Origin: Clostridiaceae bacterium
Lineage (GTDB): Bacteria; Bacillota; Clostridia; Clostridiales; Clostridiaceae
DNA: 36,188 bases
Reading direction: 5' to 3'
Assembly: GCA_014380625.1 (NCBI GenBank)
Contig: JACMJL010000006.1
Coordinates: forward strand, 1 to 36,188
The position numbers and the translations under genes were made by a program. The notes under the pieces were generated by a model. That model searched no databases. It saw nothing but the letters and a program-made list of their open reading frames with translations, and was not told the DNA's origin. Positions 8,495 through 16,928 of this stretch are shown one piece after another. How positions within the stretch are numbered: the first letter of the stretch is position 1; each line of letters starts with the position of its first letter.

Positions 8495-8829
8495 CATTTA
8501 ACCTTCAATATTTTTCTCGCTTCTCATCATACATTTGTAAATTTGTAATATAAAACCACATTAAAATTAAGTCCCCTTACCAAACAGGGAGGGACAATAA
8601 TAAGTTCAGCATCAAATTACATACGTTTTATTTTACTCTCAAAAGATATTTAAAATATAAATCCGATAAACAATACCCTTAAGTTAAAATAAACCTATCC
8701 ATAAGAAAACAACTCTAAGCAGTTTATTAATAATTATCAGAGTCTTCATACACCCTAACATATTAATGATACAAAAGAGTAAAGATAACTATGAAAATAT
8801 ACATACTAAAGTTTTATAGTAGAATGTAT

Positions 8830-8916
8830 GTGAAAAAACTTGAATAAATACAACCTTAATAGCTTTACTAATACATAAATTAGTAGTTGCATTTATATTT
8901 ATTCATCTTTTTTCAT
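8830..8916. repeat. Long imperfect palindrome (87 bp)
   Basis: The left arm (8830-8854) and the right arm (8886-8916) are near-identical inverted copies (gtgaaaaaacttgaataaata... against atgaaaaaagatgaataaata...). A further 7-bp inner stem lies at 8866-8872/8879-8885. Read on the plus strand the right arm ends in a T run. It may be a miniature palindromic element or a structured transcript end. Confidence 0.5.
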
Positions 8917-8997
8917 AATAAAATTCACTTAAAAAACTCCATAGTTCATTTTCATTATATACAATATATCATAAATAATCAAGTTAATTTATAAATG

Positions 8998-9022
8998 TTA
9001 AGGAGGGTAAAACCCTCCTTAA
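8998..9022 (-). terminator. Stem-loop at the end of the sulfate operon
   Basis: An 11-bp perfect stem (ttaaggagggt / accctccttaa) with a 3-base loop lies three bases past the cysN stop codon. The T run after it is poor, so termination may be partial, or the hairpin may protect the 3' end. Confidence 0.65.
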
Positions 9023-9025
9023 TAT

Positions 9026-10735
9026 TTAAATTTCATATTCTATAACTTCTTCAATTAAATCACTAAACTTTATAGATCTAAACTTGGTAAAATCAAGCCA
9101 CTTATTAGCAAAAATATCATTAATTTCTTTTTCATAATCAAGTTTATAATTCTCTAAGTCCTTTGCTGAGGTCAATTTTATTCCAAAACCATTTTCATTA
9201 ATAATGTTAATTGACTCATAAGAATACTCATCAATTGATATAATATCAATTAATTTACCAGTTCTTATTTTAGCAACTAACCTAGAATTTAACGCTATTA
9301 CATCAAAATCATCCTTAAAGTTATAACTTTCACCAAAGCATGGCACATTCTCTCCAATATTATATTGAGTGGTTTTTCCTACTTTCTTTTTAATTGCTGA
9401 TACTTTAAGATCATAATAGTATTCATCAAAGCAATTTATTTCTAAATTAATATCATCCTTTATAAAGCTTGTAATAATTGTTGCCTTGGACTTTACTAGT
9501 CCTGAAATAATTCCGCCACCACTTACATCATAACCATCTACTATTACAAACCTACCAGTATTTTGGTTATCTGAAAATTTGTCGAAGCATATTTTTTCTT
9601 TTGTCTTAATAGTAACTTCAGCTACATCATTAGTTTTTGCCTGGCTTACATTTTCATAGCCTCCTAAAGTAGTTGCATCGATAACCTTGTTAAAGGCTAC
9701 AATTTCACACTCAACCTCTTGAGTAACTAACTTTATCTTATATTTTTTGCCTTTTACAAAATTATTTTTTCCCATCCAAAATATATTAGCCTTAAAAAGA
9801 TCAGCGATTATGGGTGCATCTTTTTTATGAGAAATTACTTCTCCTCTTTTATTAAAAAATTCATTTTCAAAAGTAATGCCTACTGACATACCTGCGCTTA
9901 CAGTTTCTACATTATCTTTTTCTACAAAGTATTCAATACTCTTAACTTTTGTAGTTTTATTATCTGGAGAGATAAGAATTTCATCCCCAACCTTTAGAGT
10001 TCCTGCTTCTATTCTTCCAGCGATTATTCTTCTATTATCAAACTTATACACGTCTTGAATGGGAAGTCTTAAAGGTTTCTCCTCAAGTCCTGTTTCTTGT
10101 GTAAATAGATCTAAGGCTTTTAACACAGTTTCTCCCTTATACCAAGCTAACTTTTCAGATTTTGAAGTTAAGTTTTCACCGAAAAATGCTGATATAGGTA
10201 TATATTTTAGAGGGTGTACATTTAAATTTGATAAAAAAGCATTCATTTGTTTTTTTATAACATTAAACTTCTCTTCACTGTAATCAATAAGGTCCATTTT
10301 ATTAACTACTACATATACCTGCTCAATCCCTAAAAGGGAAAGTATATAACCATGTCTTTTGGATTGCTCTTGAATGCCTTCCTGTGCATCAATTATTAAA
10401 AGTGCGGCTTCAGCGCTGGCTGCACCAGAAATCATATTTTTTAAAAACTCCACATGACCTGGAGCGTCAATAATTACATAATCCCTTTTATCTGTATGAA
10501 ATTGAAGGGAGGTTGTATCAATAGTTATACCTTGTTTTTGTTCTTCTTCAAAAGCATCTAATAGATATGCATATTCAAAGGGTTTACCTTTTTCTTTAGC
10601 AATTTTTTTAACTCTATCAATAGCACCTTCTGGCAATGATTTTGTATCATAAAGCAATCTTCCAATTACTGTAGACTTACCATGGTCTACGTGTCCAACT
10701 GTGACAATTCTTAATACTTCTCTTGTATTTTCCAT
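9026..10735 (-). CDS. cysN: Sulfate adenylyltransferase subunit 1 (GTPase)
   Basis: CysN is the GTPase subunit that drives ATP sulfurylase (ATP + sulfate to APS + pyrophosphate). The G-domain motifs are GHVDHGKST (14-22), DAPGH (90-94) and NKMD (145-148), followed by EF-Tu-like beta-barrel domains to about residue 420. At 569 residues it is about 100 longer than the usual CysN. The extra C-terminal part (about 421-569) shows no motif I recognise, and it is not a fused CysC, since a separate cysC lies in the same operon. It is the last gene of the operon, 17 bp after cysD, and is followed by a stem-loop. Confidence 0.93.
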   Translation of the reverse strand: MENTREVLRIVTVGHVDHGKSTVIGRLLYDTKSLPEGAIDRVKKIAKEKGKPFEYAYLLDAFEEEQKQGITIDTTSLQFHTDKRDYVIIDAPGHVEFLKNMISGAASAEAALLIIDAQEGIQEQSKRHGYILSLLGIEQVYVVVNKMDLIDYSEEKFNVIKKQMNAFLSNLNVHPLKYIPISAFFGENLTSKSEKLAWYKGETVLKALDLFTQETGLEEKPLRLPIQDVYKFDNRRIIAGRIEAGTLKVGDEILISPDNKTTKVKSIEYFVEKDNVETVSAGMSVGITFENEFFNKRGEVISHKKDAPIIADLFKANIFWMGKNNFVKGKKYKIKLVTQEVECEIVAFNKVIDATTLGGYENVSQAKTNDVAEVTIKTKEKICFDKFSDNQNTGRFVIVDGYDVSGGGIISGLVKSKATIITSFIKDDINLEINCFDEYYYDLKVSAIKKKVGKTTQYNIGENVPCFGESYNFKDDFDVIALNSRLVAKIRTGKLIDIISIDEYSYESINIINENGFGIKLTSAKDLENYKLDYEKEINDIFANKWLDFTKFRSIKFSDLIEEVIEYEI

Positions 10736-10752
10736 TTAAGTAATCCCCTTTC

Positions 10753-11553
10753 TTACATGTAGCCATCTTTACGAAGTTTTTGCATTGCGTAAGCATCCTC
10801 TTGATCTTGAGCTCGCCCTGCTCTTTCACTGGTTTTAGTGTTCCTTAATTCTTCAATAATTTCATCTATGGTGGTAGCAGTAGAATCTATCTTACCAGTA
10901 CACTCAGCGCAACCTAAACTTCTATACCTTTTTCCATCTTTAGCAAAGTATAAATCTATAAGCGGAATATTTTCTCTCTTTATATAAGCCCAAATATCAG
11001 TTTCATTCCAGTGTAAAATAGGATGAACTCTGATGTGATTTCCTTTTGGAAAATCAGTTTTAAATTGATCCCAAAGCTCTGGTGCTTGATTGGTATAATC
11101 CCATTCAGAATCCTTATTTCTTTCACTAAAAACTCTTTCCTTTGATCTAGAACCTTCCTCATCACTTCTAATTCCTAAAATCAATCCATCGAATTCATAA
11201 TTTGTAACTACCTGTTGCAGTGCATCTGTTTTTAGTGCCTTACAACAATTTAGTCTTCCACGACTAGGTCCCATTCCTTGTTCTAGTGCTTCTTTATTTG
11301 TGTGTACAATAAGGTCAAGGTTAAACTCTTTAGCAATTTTATCCCTATATTCAATCATTGCAGGGATTTTATGCTTAGTATCCACGTGAATAAAGGGGAA
11401 AGGGCAATGTCCAAAGAATGCCTTCTTAGCTAACCATAACAGCACGGTGGAATCTTTTCCAATTGACCATAACATTCCGAGTTTACCTAGCTTTTTATAG
11501 GATTCCCTTAATATAAAAATACTTTCTGCTTCTAATGTATCTAAATGATCCAT
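10753..11553 (-). CDS. cysD: Sulfate adenylyltransferase subunit 2
   Basis: The 266-residue catalytic subunit of CysDN-type ATP sulfurylase. It belongs to the PP-loop ATP-pyrophosphatase family, with the loop SIGKDST at 30-36. The family signatures [27 protein letters not shown] and LGCAECTG are visible. An AGGAGG site precedes the ATG. It lies between the APS reductase beta gene and cysN in the same operon, so activation of sulfate and reduction of the product are co-expressed. Confidence 0.95.
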   Translation of the reverse strand: MDHLDTLEAESIFILRESYKKLGKLGMLWSIGKDSTVLLWLAKKAFFGHCPFPFIHVDTKHKIPAMIEYRDKIAKEFNLDLIVHTNKEALEQGMGPSRGRLNCCKALKTDALQQVVTNYEFDGLILGIRSDEEGSRSKERVFSERNKDSEWDYTNQAPELWDQFKTDFPKGNHIRVHPILHWNETDIWAYIKRENIPLIDLYFAKDGKRYRSLGCAECTGKIDSTATTIDEIIEELRNTKTSERAGRAQDQEDAYAMQKLRKDGYM

Positions 11554-11565
11554 GATTTTGCCTCC

Positions 11566-11889
11566 TTAATATTTGTTTGACTCTGTTTCATTTGTAGTAA
11601 TAATTATCTTTTCGCTATTTGGTTTGAAAATGTGCCAATGAAGCAGATTTTTATCTTTTTTCGTATTTAAGTAAGTTCCCTTACCTCCGATATCTGCTCC
11701 TAGATAATAATTTATAGCCTGAACAGGGCATTCTTTTACACAGGCAGTACACCCCCAGCACTCCTCAGGATATTTTATAAAAGCCTTGAAGTCCTTCTTT
11801 TTACATATTAGATTACCAGGGCAAGTTTCGCTGCATTTTCCGCAACCCACACATTTTTGTGAATCTATCTTAATGCTCATAAACTTCAT
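11566..11889 (-). CDS. aprB: Adenylylsulfate reductase beta subunit (ferredoxin-like)
   Basis: A 107-residue protein with two [4Fe-4S] motifs: C13, C16, C19, C23 (CVGCGKCSETCP) and C44, C47, C50, C54 (CWGCTACVKECP). It overlaps the end of aprA by 20 bp and is therefore its partner subunit, carrying electrons to the FAD of AprA. It is shorter than AprB of dissimilatory sulfate reducers (about 150), lacking most of the C-terminal tail. The start could also be the second Met (11880). A generic ferredoxin is the alternative, but the overlap and context favour AprB. Confidence 0.87.
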   Translation of the reverse strand: MKFMSIKIDSQKCVGCGKCSETCPGNLICKKKDFKAFIKYPEECWGCTACVKECPVQAINYYLGADIGGKGTYLNTKKDKNLLHWHIFKPNSEKIIITTNETESNKY

Positions 11890-13549
11890 CTCGCTTTATT
11901 AAATTTCTCAGTATAACCTGAACGCTGCCTTCTTTATAAACTGTATTCACATATTTAAGGAAACTGTTATCCTTTTCTTGATAATCTGCATTTTCTCCAT
12001 AACACTTCCATCTAGTTTCTTTTCTTTCAAGGAGATGAACTATTAAAACTTTGCAAACATAGAGCCTATCAATAACTTCAAATATTCCTAATAGTTCTCT
12101 CATATCCTTGGCTCTCAAGGTATCCGTAAGTATTAAAAGTTCCTCTATTTTTTTCTTTGCCAGCTCTAACTTTTTAGTGTTAAAAACATAACCTTTAGAA
12201 ATACCACCTGCATATTCATCCATTACTTTTTGCATAGCTTCTTCAACTTCATTAATAGAAAACATACTCTCTTCACCTAATAGAAAAGTTTCTAATAGTG
12301 TAGCTTTTGTACAGATCTCAACATTATCTATTAACTGGTTTTTCTTATCCTTTATAAATTCAAGAGAAGCCTCAGCAGCAATCTCCCCTTCTACAAAACA
12401 TCCAGTTACATATTTTTTAGGACTTCCTCCTGCTACATCACCAGCTGCATACAAACCGGTAATAGTGGTAGCTCGTTTAGTATCTATCCAATATCCACTA
12501 GCAGAATGACCACCAACTATATAGGGTTCGGTACCTTCTATTTCAAGATTTTCTATGCTTGGGCCCTTGCCATCCTCAATCCATTTTAAGGTCTGAGCTG
12601 GTGCCATATTAAGATAGGCCTTATAAAGTTCTTCTTCAACTACAGGGGAAATACCCTTAGTTTTTAAATAACAAGGACCAAGTCCTTTTTTATTCTCCTC
12701 TACAGTTGCAAATAACCTAATAGTAGTTAAAGGTTTCCCATAATTTTTAACGTACTCTTTTTCTGAAGCATTTACTTGTTCTGCACCAATACCTTGAGCA
12801 ACAGTTCCTGTAGGTGCTATAGTATCCTTACATCTTAGAGCTATAAACCTCATCTCAAAGGAGGTCATTTCTGCACCTGCTCTTATTCCCATAGCGTAAC
12901 CAGCTCCAGTATTAAAGGGCGAATACCACATCTTATGCTTAGAAAAGCCAGGATTATTTGGTTTATACAAACCTGCTGCTCCACCTGTAGTGCAAATTAC
13001 CGCCTTAGAATAGATTACATAAAAAATATTTTCCTCTATATGAAAACCATAAGCACCAACAACCTCTTGATTTTTAACAATATAATCAATTATGTTTACC
13101 TTGTTTAAAACTTTTATATTTTTCTTACTTTGTACTGACTTAGCAAGAAGTGGTTTTATGTTTTCTCCGTTAATTTTAATACTTCTTCTACCACGTGTAA
13201 CATATTCACCCTTTTCATCCTTTAAAATAGTAAGACCTAAGCTCTCCATATTTCTTGTAACCTTATTTAAATTTTTAGCTATAGAATATACCAGATCTTC
13301 TCTTATTATCCCCTCTGCTTCCTTGGATGCAAAGTCTACAAAGTCTTCTGGGGTGTCTCCCTTATTGATATAGGCATTGATTGCATTAACACCTGCTGCT
13401 AAACATCCACTTCTATTTATATTTGCCTTGTCTACAACTAGAATGTTCACATCATCTTGCTTACTTAAGGTTAATGCTGCATAACATCCAGCAGTGCCGC
13501 CACCAACAACTAATACATCTGTTTTAAGGATTTTTGTTTCTAGCTTCAT
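11870..13549 (-). CDS. aprA: Adenylylsulfate reductase alpha subunit (FAD)
   Basis: A 559-residue flavoprotein of the fumarate-reductase/succinate-dehydrogenase fold. It carries the N-terminal FAD motif VLVVGGGTAGCYAAL (13-27), a substrate-domain region with MRFIALRC, and the C-terminal FAD contact GLYAAGDVAGG. AprA reduces APS to sulfite and AMP. Its place between cysC and cysDN and its overlap with aprB support this over other flavoproteins of the family. It is shorter than AprA of sulfate-respiring organisms. In this setting, beside sulfate uptake and Asr-type sulfite reductase, its job is most likely assimilatory. AGGAGG lies before the ATG. Confidence 0.87.
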   Translation of the reverse strand: MKLETKILKTDVLVVGGGTAGCYAALTLSKQDDVNILVVDKANINRSGCLAAGVNAINAYINKGDTPEDFVDFASKEAEGIIREDLVYSIAKNLNKVTRNMESLGLTILKDEKGEYVTRGRRSIKINGENIKPLLAKSVQSKKNIKVLNKVNIIDYIVKNQEVVGAYGFHIEENIFYVIYSKAVICTTGGAAGLYKPNNPGFSKHKMWYSPFNTGAGYAMGIRAGAEMTSFEMRFIALRCKDTIAPTGTVAQGIGAEQVNASEKEYVKNYGKPLTTIRLFATVEENKKGLGPCYLKTKGISPVVEEELYKAYLNMAPAQTLKWIEDGKGPSIENLEIEGTEPYIVGGHSASGYWIDTKRATTITGLYAAGDVAGGSPKKYVTGCFVEGEIAAEASLEFIKDKKNQLIDNVEICTKATLLETFLLGEESMFSINEVEEAMQKVMDEYAGGISKGYVFNTKKLELAKKKIEELLILTDTLRAKDMRELLGIFEVIDRLYVCKVLIVHLLERKETRWKCYGENADYQEKDNSFLKYVNTVYKEGSVQVILRNLIKRDEVYEH

Positions 13550-13563
13550 TGTGACCTCCTAGC

Positions 13564-14145
13564 TTATAACATTAAGTACTTTAATATTTTGTCTACACAT
13601 TGATCTATAGTTTGCTCCTTGGTATTTACCACTATCTCAGGATTTTCAGGCTTTTCATAGGGTGAAGTTATACCTGTAAATTCTTTAATTTCACCTAGTC
13701 TTGCTTTCTTATATAAATTTTTAGGATCTCTTTTCTCACATTCTTCTAGAGGACAGTCTACAAATATTTCAATGAAGTCCGCTCCAAGGTTTTTTCTTAC
13801 ACTTTCACGATCTGCTTTTAGCGGAGATATAAAACATGCAATAGTAATGATCCCAGCATCTACAAATAGTTTTCCGATTTCCCCGATTCTTCTAATATTT
13901 TCTGTTCTATCCTCATTTGAGAATCCAAGATCAGAGTTTATGCCTAGCCGAATATTGTCCCCATCTAATAGATAAGTTACCTTACCGCTTTCACTTAATC
14001 TTTTATCTAAACTGTTTGCCACAGTAGACTTACCTGAACCTGACAAACCTGTAAACCATAATAACTTAGATTTTTGAGTAAGTATACTTTCCCTATGTTC
14101 TCTTGTTACAAATGCCGCATGCCAGGTAAGATTTTCTGTTTTCAT
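13564..14145 (-). CDS. cysC: Adenylylsulfate (APS) kinase
   Basis: A P-loop kinase of 193 residues with Walker A GLSGSGKST (33-41), the substrate-binding DGDNIR and the lid region RENIRRIGE / FISPLKADRESVR, all typical of CysC. The enzyme phosphorylates APS to PAPS. I start it at ATG 14145 (a GGAG site lies ten bases before); GTG at 14151 is the alternative. It sits between the transporter and aprA. No PAPS reductase (CysH) is in the window, and AprAB uses APS directly, so the use of PAPS here is unclear. Confidence 0.93.
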   Translation of the reverse strand: MKTENLTWHAAFVTREHRESILTQKSKLLWFTGLSGSGKSTVANSLDKRLSESGKVTYLLDGDNIRLGINSDLGFSNEDRTENIRRIGEIGKLFVDAGIITIACFISPLKADRESVRKNLGADFIEIFVDCPLEECEKRDPKNLYKKARLGEIKEFTGITSPYEKPENPEIVVNTKEQTIDQCVDKILKYLML

Positions 14146-14173
14146 TTGCACTCAACTCCATCATTTTTTTGAA

Positions 14174-14968
14174 CTAGGCTCTATCAAGACCCCATTTATG
14201 TCTCATACTTTTCTCTAATCTTTCAAAAACAAGTTTATCAACTAATAAACCAAGAACTATTATTACTATCATTACCGCTACAACTTGACTAATATCCGCT
14301 AGATCTCTTCCTACCATCAAAACTTGACCCAAGCCTTTTGTAGAAGAAAGCATTTCTCCTGCCATTAGTGCTCTCCAGGCAAAGGACCACCCCTGCTTTA
14401 ATCCACTAACTATATCCGGTAAAGCTGCTGGTAAAATTACTTGAGTATAAATTTTACTACCCTTAGCGCCCATTGTTCTAGCAGCTCTAATATATAAAGG
14501 ATTCACATTTTTAATTGCATATTTAACTGATATAGCTACAGCGAAGGTTGACCCAATTGCTATCACAAAAATAATTGAACTCTCACTAAGGCCATACCAT
14601 AAAATAGCAAAGGGTAACCAACAAATACTTGGCAAGGTTTGAAGTCCTAAAATCAGCGGACTTAAATTTTCTTCTAGATATTTAAATTTAGCAATTGTTA
14701 ATCCAATAGTTACTCCAATAATTACTGAAATAAGATATCCCACTATAATTCTCTTCAGACTTGCAATTATGGCTATACCTATGGTGTTATCTTTTATTAA
14801 CACTATCAAAGTGTTAATAACATCTATAGGTGATGGAAAGATGTAGGGTTTCCAAATCTTTAGTATATCAACACCTAATTTATATATTCCCTCCCATATT
14901 AGTATCAGTAGAATATAGAACAGAATTTTCTTCAATATTCCAACCGCCATCGTACTCTGCTTTTGCAA
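14174..14968 (-). CDS. ssuC: ABC transporter permease, sulfonate/sulfur-source type
   Basis: A 264-residue inner-membrane protein with about six membrane segments and the EAA loop AARTMGAKGSKIYTQVILP (about 158-176) that contacts the ATPase. This is the BPD_transp_1 fold of the SsuC/TauC group. The start is a TTG with AGGAGG nine bases upstream, well inside ssuB, giving an 89-bp overlap. An in-frame ATG 18 bp later (14950) is the alternative but has no site of its own. The operon content suggests import of sulfate or organosulfonates; the substrate cannot be decided from sequence. Confidence 0.87.
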   Translation of the reverse strand: MQKQSTMAVGILKKILFYILLILIWEGIYKLGVDILKIWKPYIFPSPIDVINTLIVLIKDNTIGIAIIASLKRIIVGYLISVIIGVTIGLTIAKFKYLEENLSPLILGLQTLPSICWLPFAILWYGLSESSIIFVIAIGSTFAVAISVKYAIKNVNPLYIRAARTMGAKGSKIYTQVILPAALPDIVSGLKQGWSFAWRALMAGEMLSSTKGLGQVLMVGRDLADISQVVAVMIVIIVLGLLVDKLVFERLEKSMRHKWGLDRA

Positions 14969-15719
14969 CCTTCTCCACCTCCTCTTTTAATGCTTTCATT
15001 ATTTTAGCAGTATAATGAGAAATATCACAACTTTCCATCTGTCTTGGCCTTGCTAACTCAATAATAAATTCTTGCTTTATTCTACCAGGATTAGCTGCCA
15101 TAACAACAACTCTGTTTGCTAAATAAACTGCTTCTTCTGCGTTATGTGTAACAAAAATGATAGTTTTTTGGGTTTCTACCCAGATACGTTGTAATTCTAA
15201 CTGTAAAATCATCTTAGTTTGACTATCTAGTGCTGCAAAAGGTTCATCCATAAGAAGCACCTCAGAATCAAGAGAAAGTGCCCTAGCTAAGGCAACTCGT
15301 TGCTTCATTCCACCTGAAAGTTCATATACATAGGAATTCTGAAACTTTGAAAGATGTACCATTTTTAAATAATAAAGGGCCTTCTCTCTTCTAACTTCCT
15401 TTGATATTCCAGCCATCTTCATGCCAAACTCTACATTATCTATTACCTTAAGCCAGGGAAATAATGCTGCTTCTTGAAACATTACTGTTCTATCTGGTCC
15501 AGCTCCTTTTATTTCATTACCATTAAGTATAACAACGCCCTTAGTGGCCTTTTCAAGTCCTGCTATAATATTAAGTAAAGTAGATTTCCCACAACCAGAA
15601 GGACCTAATAAACACACAAACTCACCCTTTTTTATTTCTAAGTTAAAATTCTCAAGGGTACTTGTTTTTTTATGTTTTGAAATAAACTCCTTGCTTACGT
15701 CCTTAACAATAATGCTCAA
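14880..15719 (-). CDS. ssuB: ABC transporter ATP-binding protein, sulfonate/sulfur-source type
   Basis: This ABC ATPase carries Walker A GPSGCGKST, the signature LSGGMKQR, Walker B VLLMDEPFAALD and the switch VTHNAEEA, as in SsuB/TauB. The frame opens with GTG at 15728, but that codon sits inside the GAGGTG ribosome binding site. The TTG at 15719, six bases downstream of that site, is therefore the better start (279 residues). The C-terminal 30 residues (from about EYDGGWNI) are beyond the usual end of the family and cover the start of ssuC. The gene begins 14 bp after ssuA. Confidence 0.9.
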   Translation of the reverse strand: MSIIVKDVSKEFISKHKKTSTLENFNLEIKKGEFVCLLGPSGCGKSTLLNIIAGLEKATKGVVILNGNEIKGAGPDRTVMFQEAALFPWLKVIDNVEFGMKMAGISKEVRREKALYYLKMVHLSKFQNSYVYELSGGMKQRVALARALSLDSEVLLMDEPFAALDSQTKMILQLELQRIWVETQKTIIFVTHNAEEAVYLANRVVVMAANPGRIKQEFIIELARPRQMESCDISHYTAKIMKALKEEVEKVAKAEYDGGWNIEENSVLYSTDTNMGGNI

Positions 15720-15733
15720 ATTTATCACCTCAA

Positions 15734-16774
15734 CTATTTAATTTGTTCTAATCCTTTTTCTTTTAAAACTTTATTTAAGATACTAAGATTAAATAAATCC
15801 TTCGTATCTGGCTCCGATTTTAAGAATCCTTCTTTAACTGAAGATTTAACAAACTCAAGTACTGATTCCTTTTCAGGATTACTTGTAACTGTTAATCTAT
15901 TGAAAGAAGCATCTAAAATATCCTTTGAGACCCCTTTTTTAGTTAATTCAGTAATTTGTTTATTAACTATCTCCTTAGCCTTATCTTGATTTTTATTAAT
16001 ATAATCAGTAAGTTCTACATGAGTCTTTAAAAAACTTTCAACAATTTGTGGATTATTCTTTAAAAATTCGGTTCTAACAACTACAACAGCAGTAGTATAA
16101 CTTCCACCTCTTAATAAATCCTTATAATCTAATATAACCTTAGCTCCTGCCTCTTTAATAAGTCTTGAACCCCAAGGTTCTGGTACTAAAGCCGCATCTA
16201 TATCTCCCTTTTGTAAAAGCGTGAGAATATCTGCATTTTCAGCTTGTCGCACTTCCACTGTTCCACCTTTTGTTGTATCTTTTAGTCCATTCTTAGTCAA
16301 TATACTTCTTAGAGTTAAATCTTGAGTGTTCCCAAACTGTGGAACTGCAATTTTCTTTCCACCTAAATCTTTTAAATCTTTAATAACCAAACCTTCTTTT
16401 GATACAAATATTGCTCCTGCATCAGTAGCACCTGCAATAATCTGAATATCTCCCTTGGATTTTGCATATCCATTAATAGCTGGGCCTGGTCCAATATAAC
16501 CTATATCCACAGCACCTGCAAAAAGTGCTTCTATTTCTGATGGTCCTGCATTAAATAATTTCCAATCTACTTTCTTGCTTTCTCCTATAGCCTTTTGAAA
16601 ACTCCCCTGTTCTCTTCCTACAAGAGCTTGTGAATGCGTTATGTTTGGAAAATATCCAATTCTAACTGTGGTAATTTCTTCTCCCTTTTTAGCTGAGCAA
16701 CCCGTTAGTCCCCCCAATAATGAAATACTTAGTAATAATGCCATGGAAAATTTAAAACCCTTTGAACTTTTCAT
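15734..16774 (-). CDS. ssuA: Substrate-binding lipoprotein, sulfonate/sulfur-source ABC transporter
   Basis: This 346-residue protein has a lipoprotein signal: a basic N terminus, a hydrophobic stretch and the lipobox LTGC with Cys26. The mature domain matches the NMT1/SsuA-type periplasmic-binding fold (IGYFPNITHSQALVG, DIGYIGPGPAING, ALVPEPWGSRL). It is the first gene of the sulfate operon, behind a strong GGAGGGG site and its own promoter, and delivers substrate to SsuBC. Sulfonate, taurine or sulfate are all possible substrates. The neighbouring ATP sulfurylase suggests inorganic sulfate deserves consideration even though the family is named for sulfonates. Confidence 0.88.
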   Translation of the reverse strand: MKSSKGFKFSMALLLSISLLGGLTGCSAKKGEEITTVRIGYFPNITHSQALVGREQGSFQKAIGESKKVDWKLFNAGPSEIEALFAGAVDIGYIGPGPAINGYAKSKGDIQIIAGATDAGAIFVSKEGLVIKDLKDLGGKKIAVPQFGNTQDLTLRSILTKNGLKDTTKGGTVEVRQAENADILTLLQKGDIDAALVPEPWGSRLIKEAGAKVILDYKDLLRGGSYTTAVVVVRTEFLKNNPQIVESFLKTHVELTDYINKNQDKAKEIVNKQITELTKKGVSKDILDASFNRLTVTSNPEKESVLEFVKSSVKEGFLKSEPDTKDLFNLSILNKVLKEKGLEQIK

Positions 16775-16823
16775 TTTGCCCCTCCTTCAATAAAATATCC
16801 TAGTAATCCAATACGTTTTACTG

Positions 16824-16857
16824 ATAACATATTACCATGTTATTCCTACAATGTCTA
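16824..16857 (-). promoter_or_regulatory. Promoter and overlapping operator of the sulfate operon
   Basis: On the minus strand TAGACA (16852-16857) and TAATAT (16829-16834) are 17 bp apart, a good housekeeping promoter about 55 bp upstream of ssuA. A perfect 7-bp inverted repeat with a 6-bp spacer (16824-16830 / 16837-16843) covers the -10 element and may be a repressor site. A sulfur regulator of the CymR type is a reasonable guess, not shown. Confidence 0.6.
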
Positions 16858-16887
16858 TATGTTTTATAATTTTTATTCTCAACAATA

Positions 16888-16922
16888 AATAAAAAAAATA
16901 GTCCTGCACTTAGGACTATTTT
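16888..16922 (-). terminator. Intrinsic terminator after hemL
   Basis: An 11-bp stem (16895-16905 with 16912-16922) and a 6-base loop are followed in the minus direction by a run of T. It ends the tetrapyrrole operon just past the hemL stop. Confidence 0.88.
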
Positions 16923-16928
16923 AAGTAA

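Larger units (their letters stand above)
8458..8997. other. Long gene-free stretch between cysN and rnj
   Basis: About 540 bp of AT-rich DNA without a supported gene. It holds a small hairpin with a T run just ahead of rnj (8474-8494) and a long imperfect hairpin (8830-8916). A frame for 18 codons at 8791-8847 lacks a ribosome binding site. The rnj promoter must lie in this stretch but I could not place it with confidence. Confidence 0.6.

Noticed and set aside
8535-8622. Minus-strand frame reading FDAELIIVPPC and onward
   Set aside because: It has no start codon after the preceding stop and no recognisable homology. It may be a chance frame.
8791-8847. 18-codon plus-strand frame starting MKIYILKFYS
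   Set aside because: No ribosome binding site and no downstream partner. It overlaps the arm of the long palindrome.
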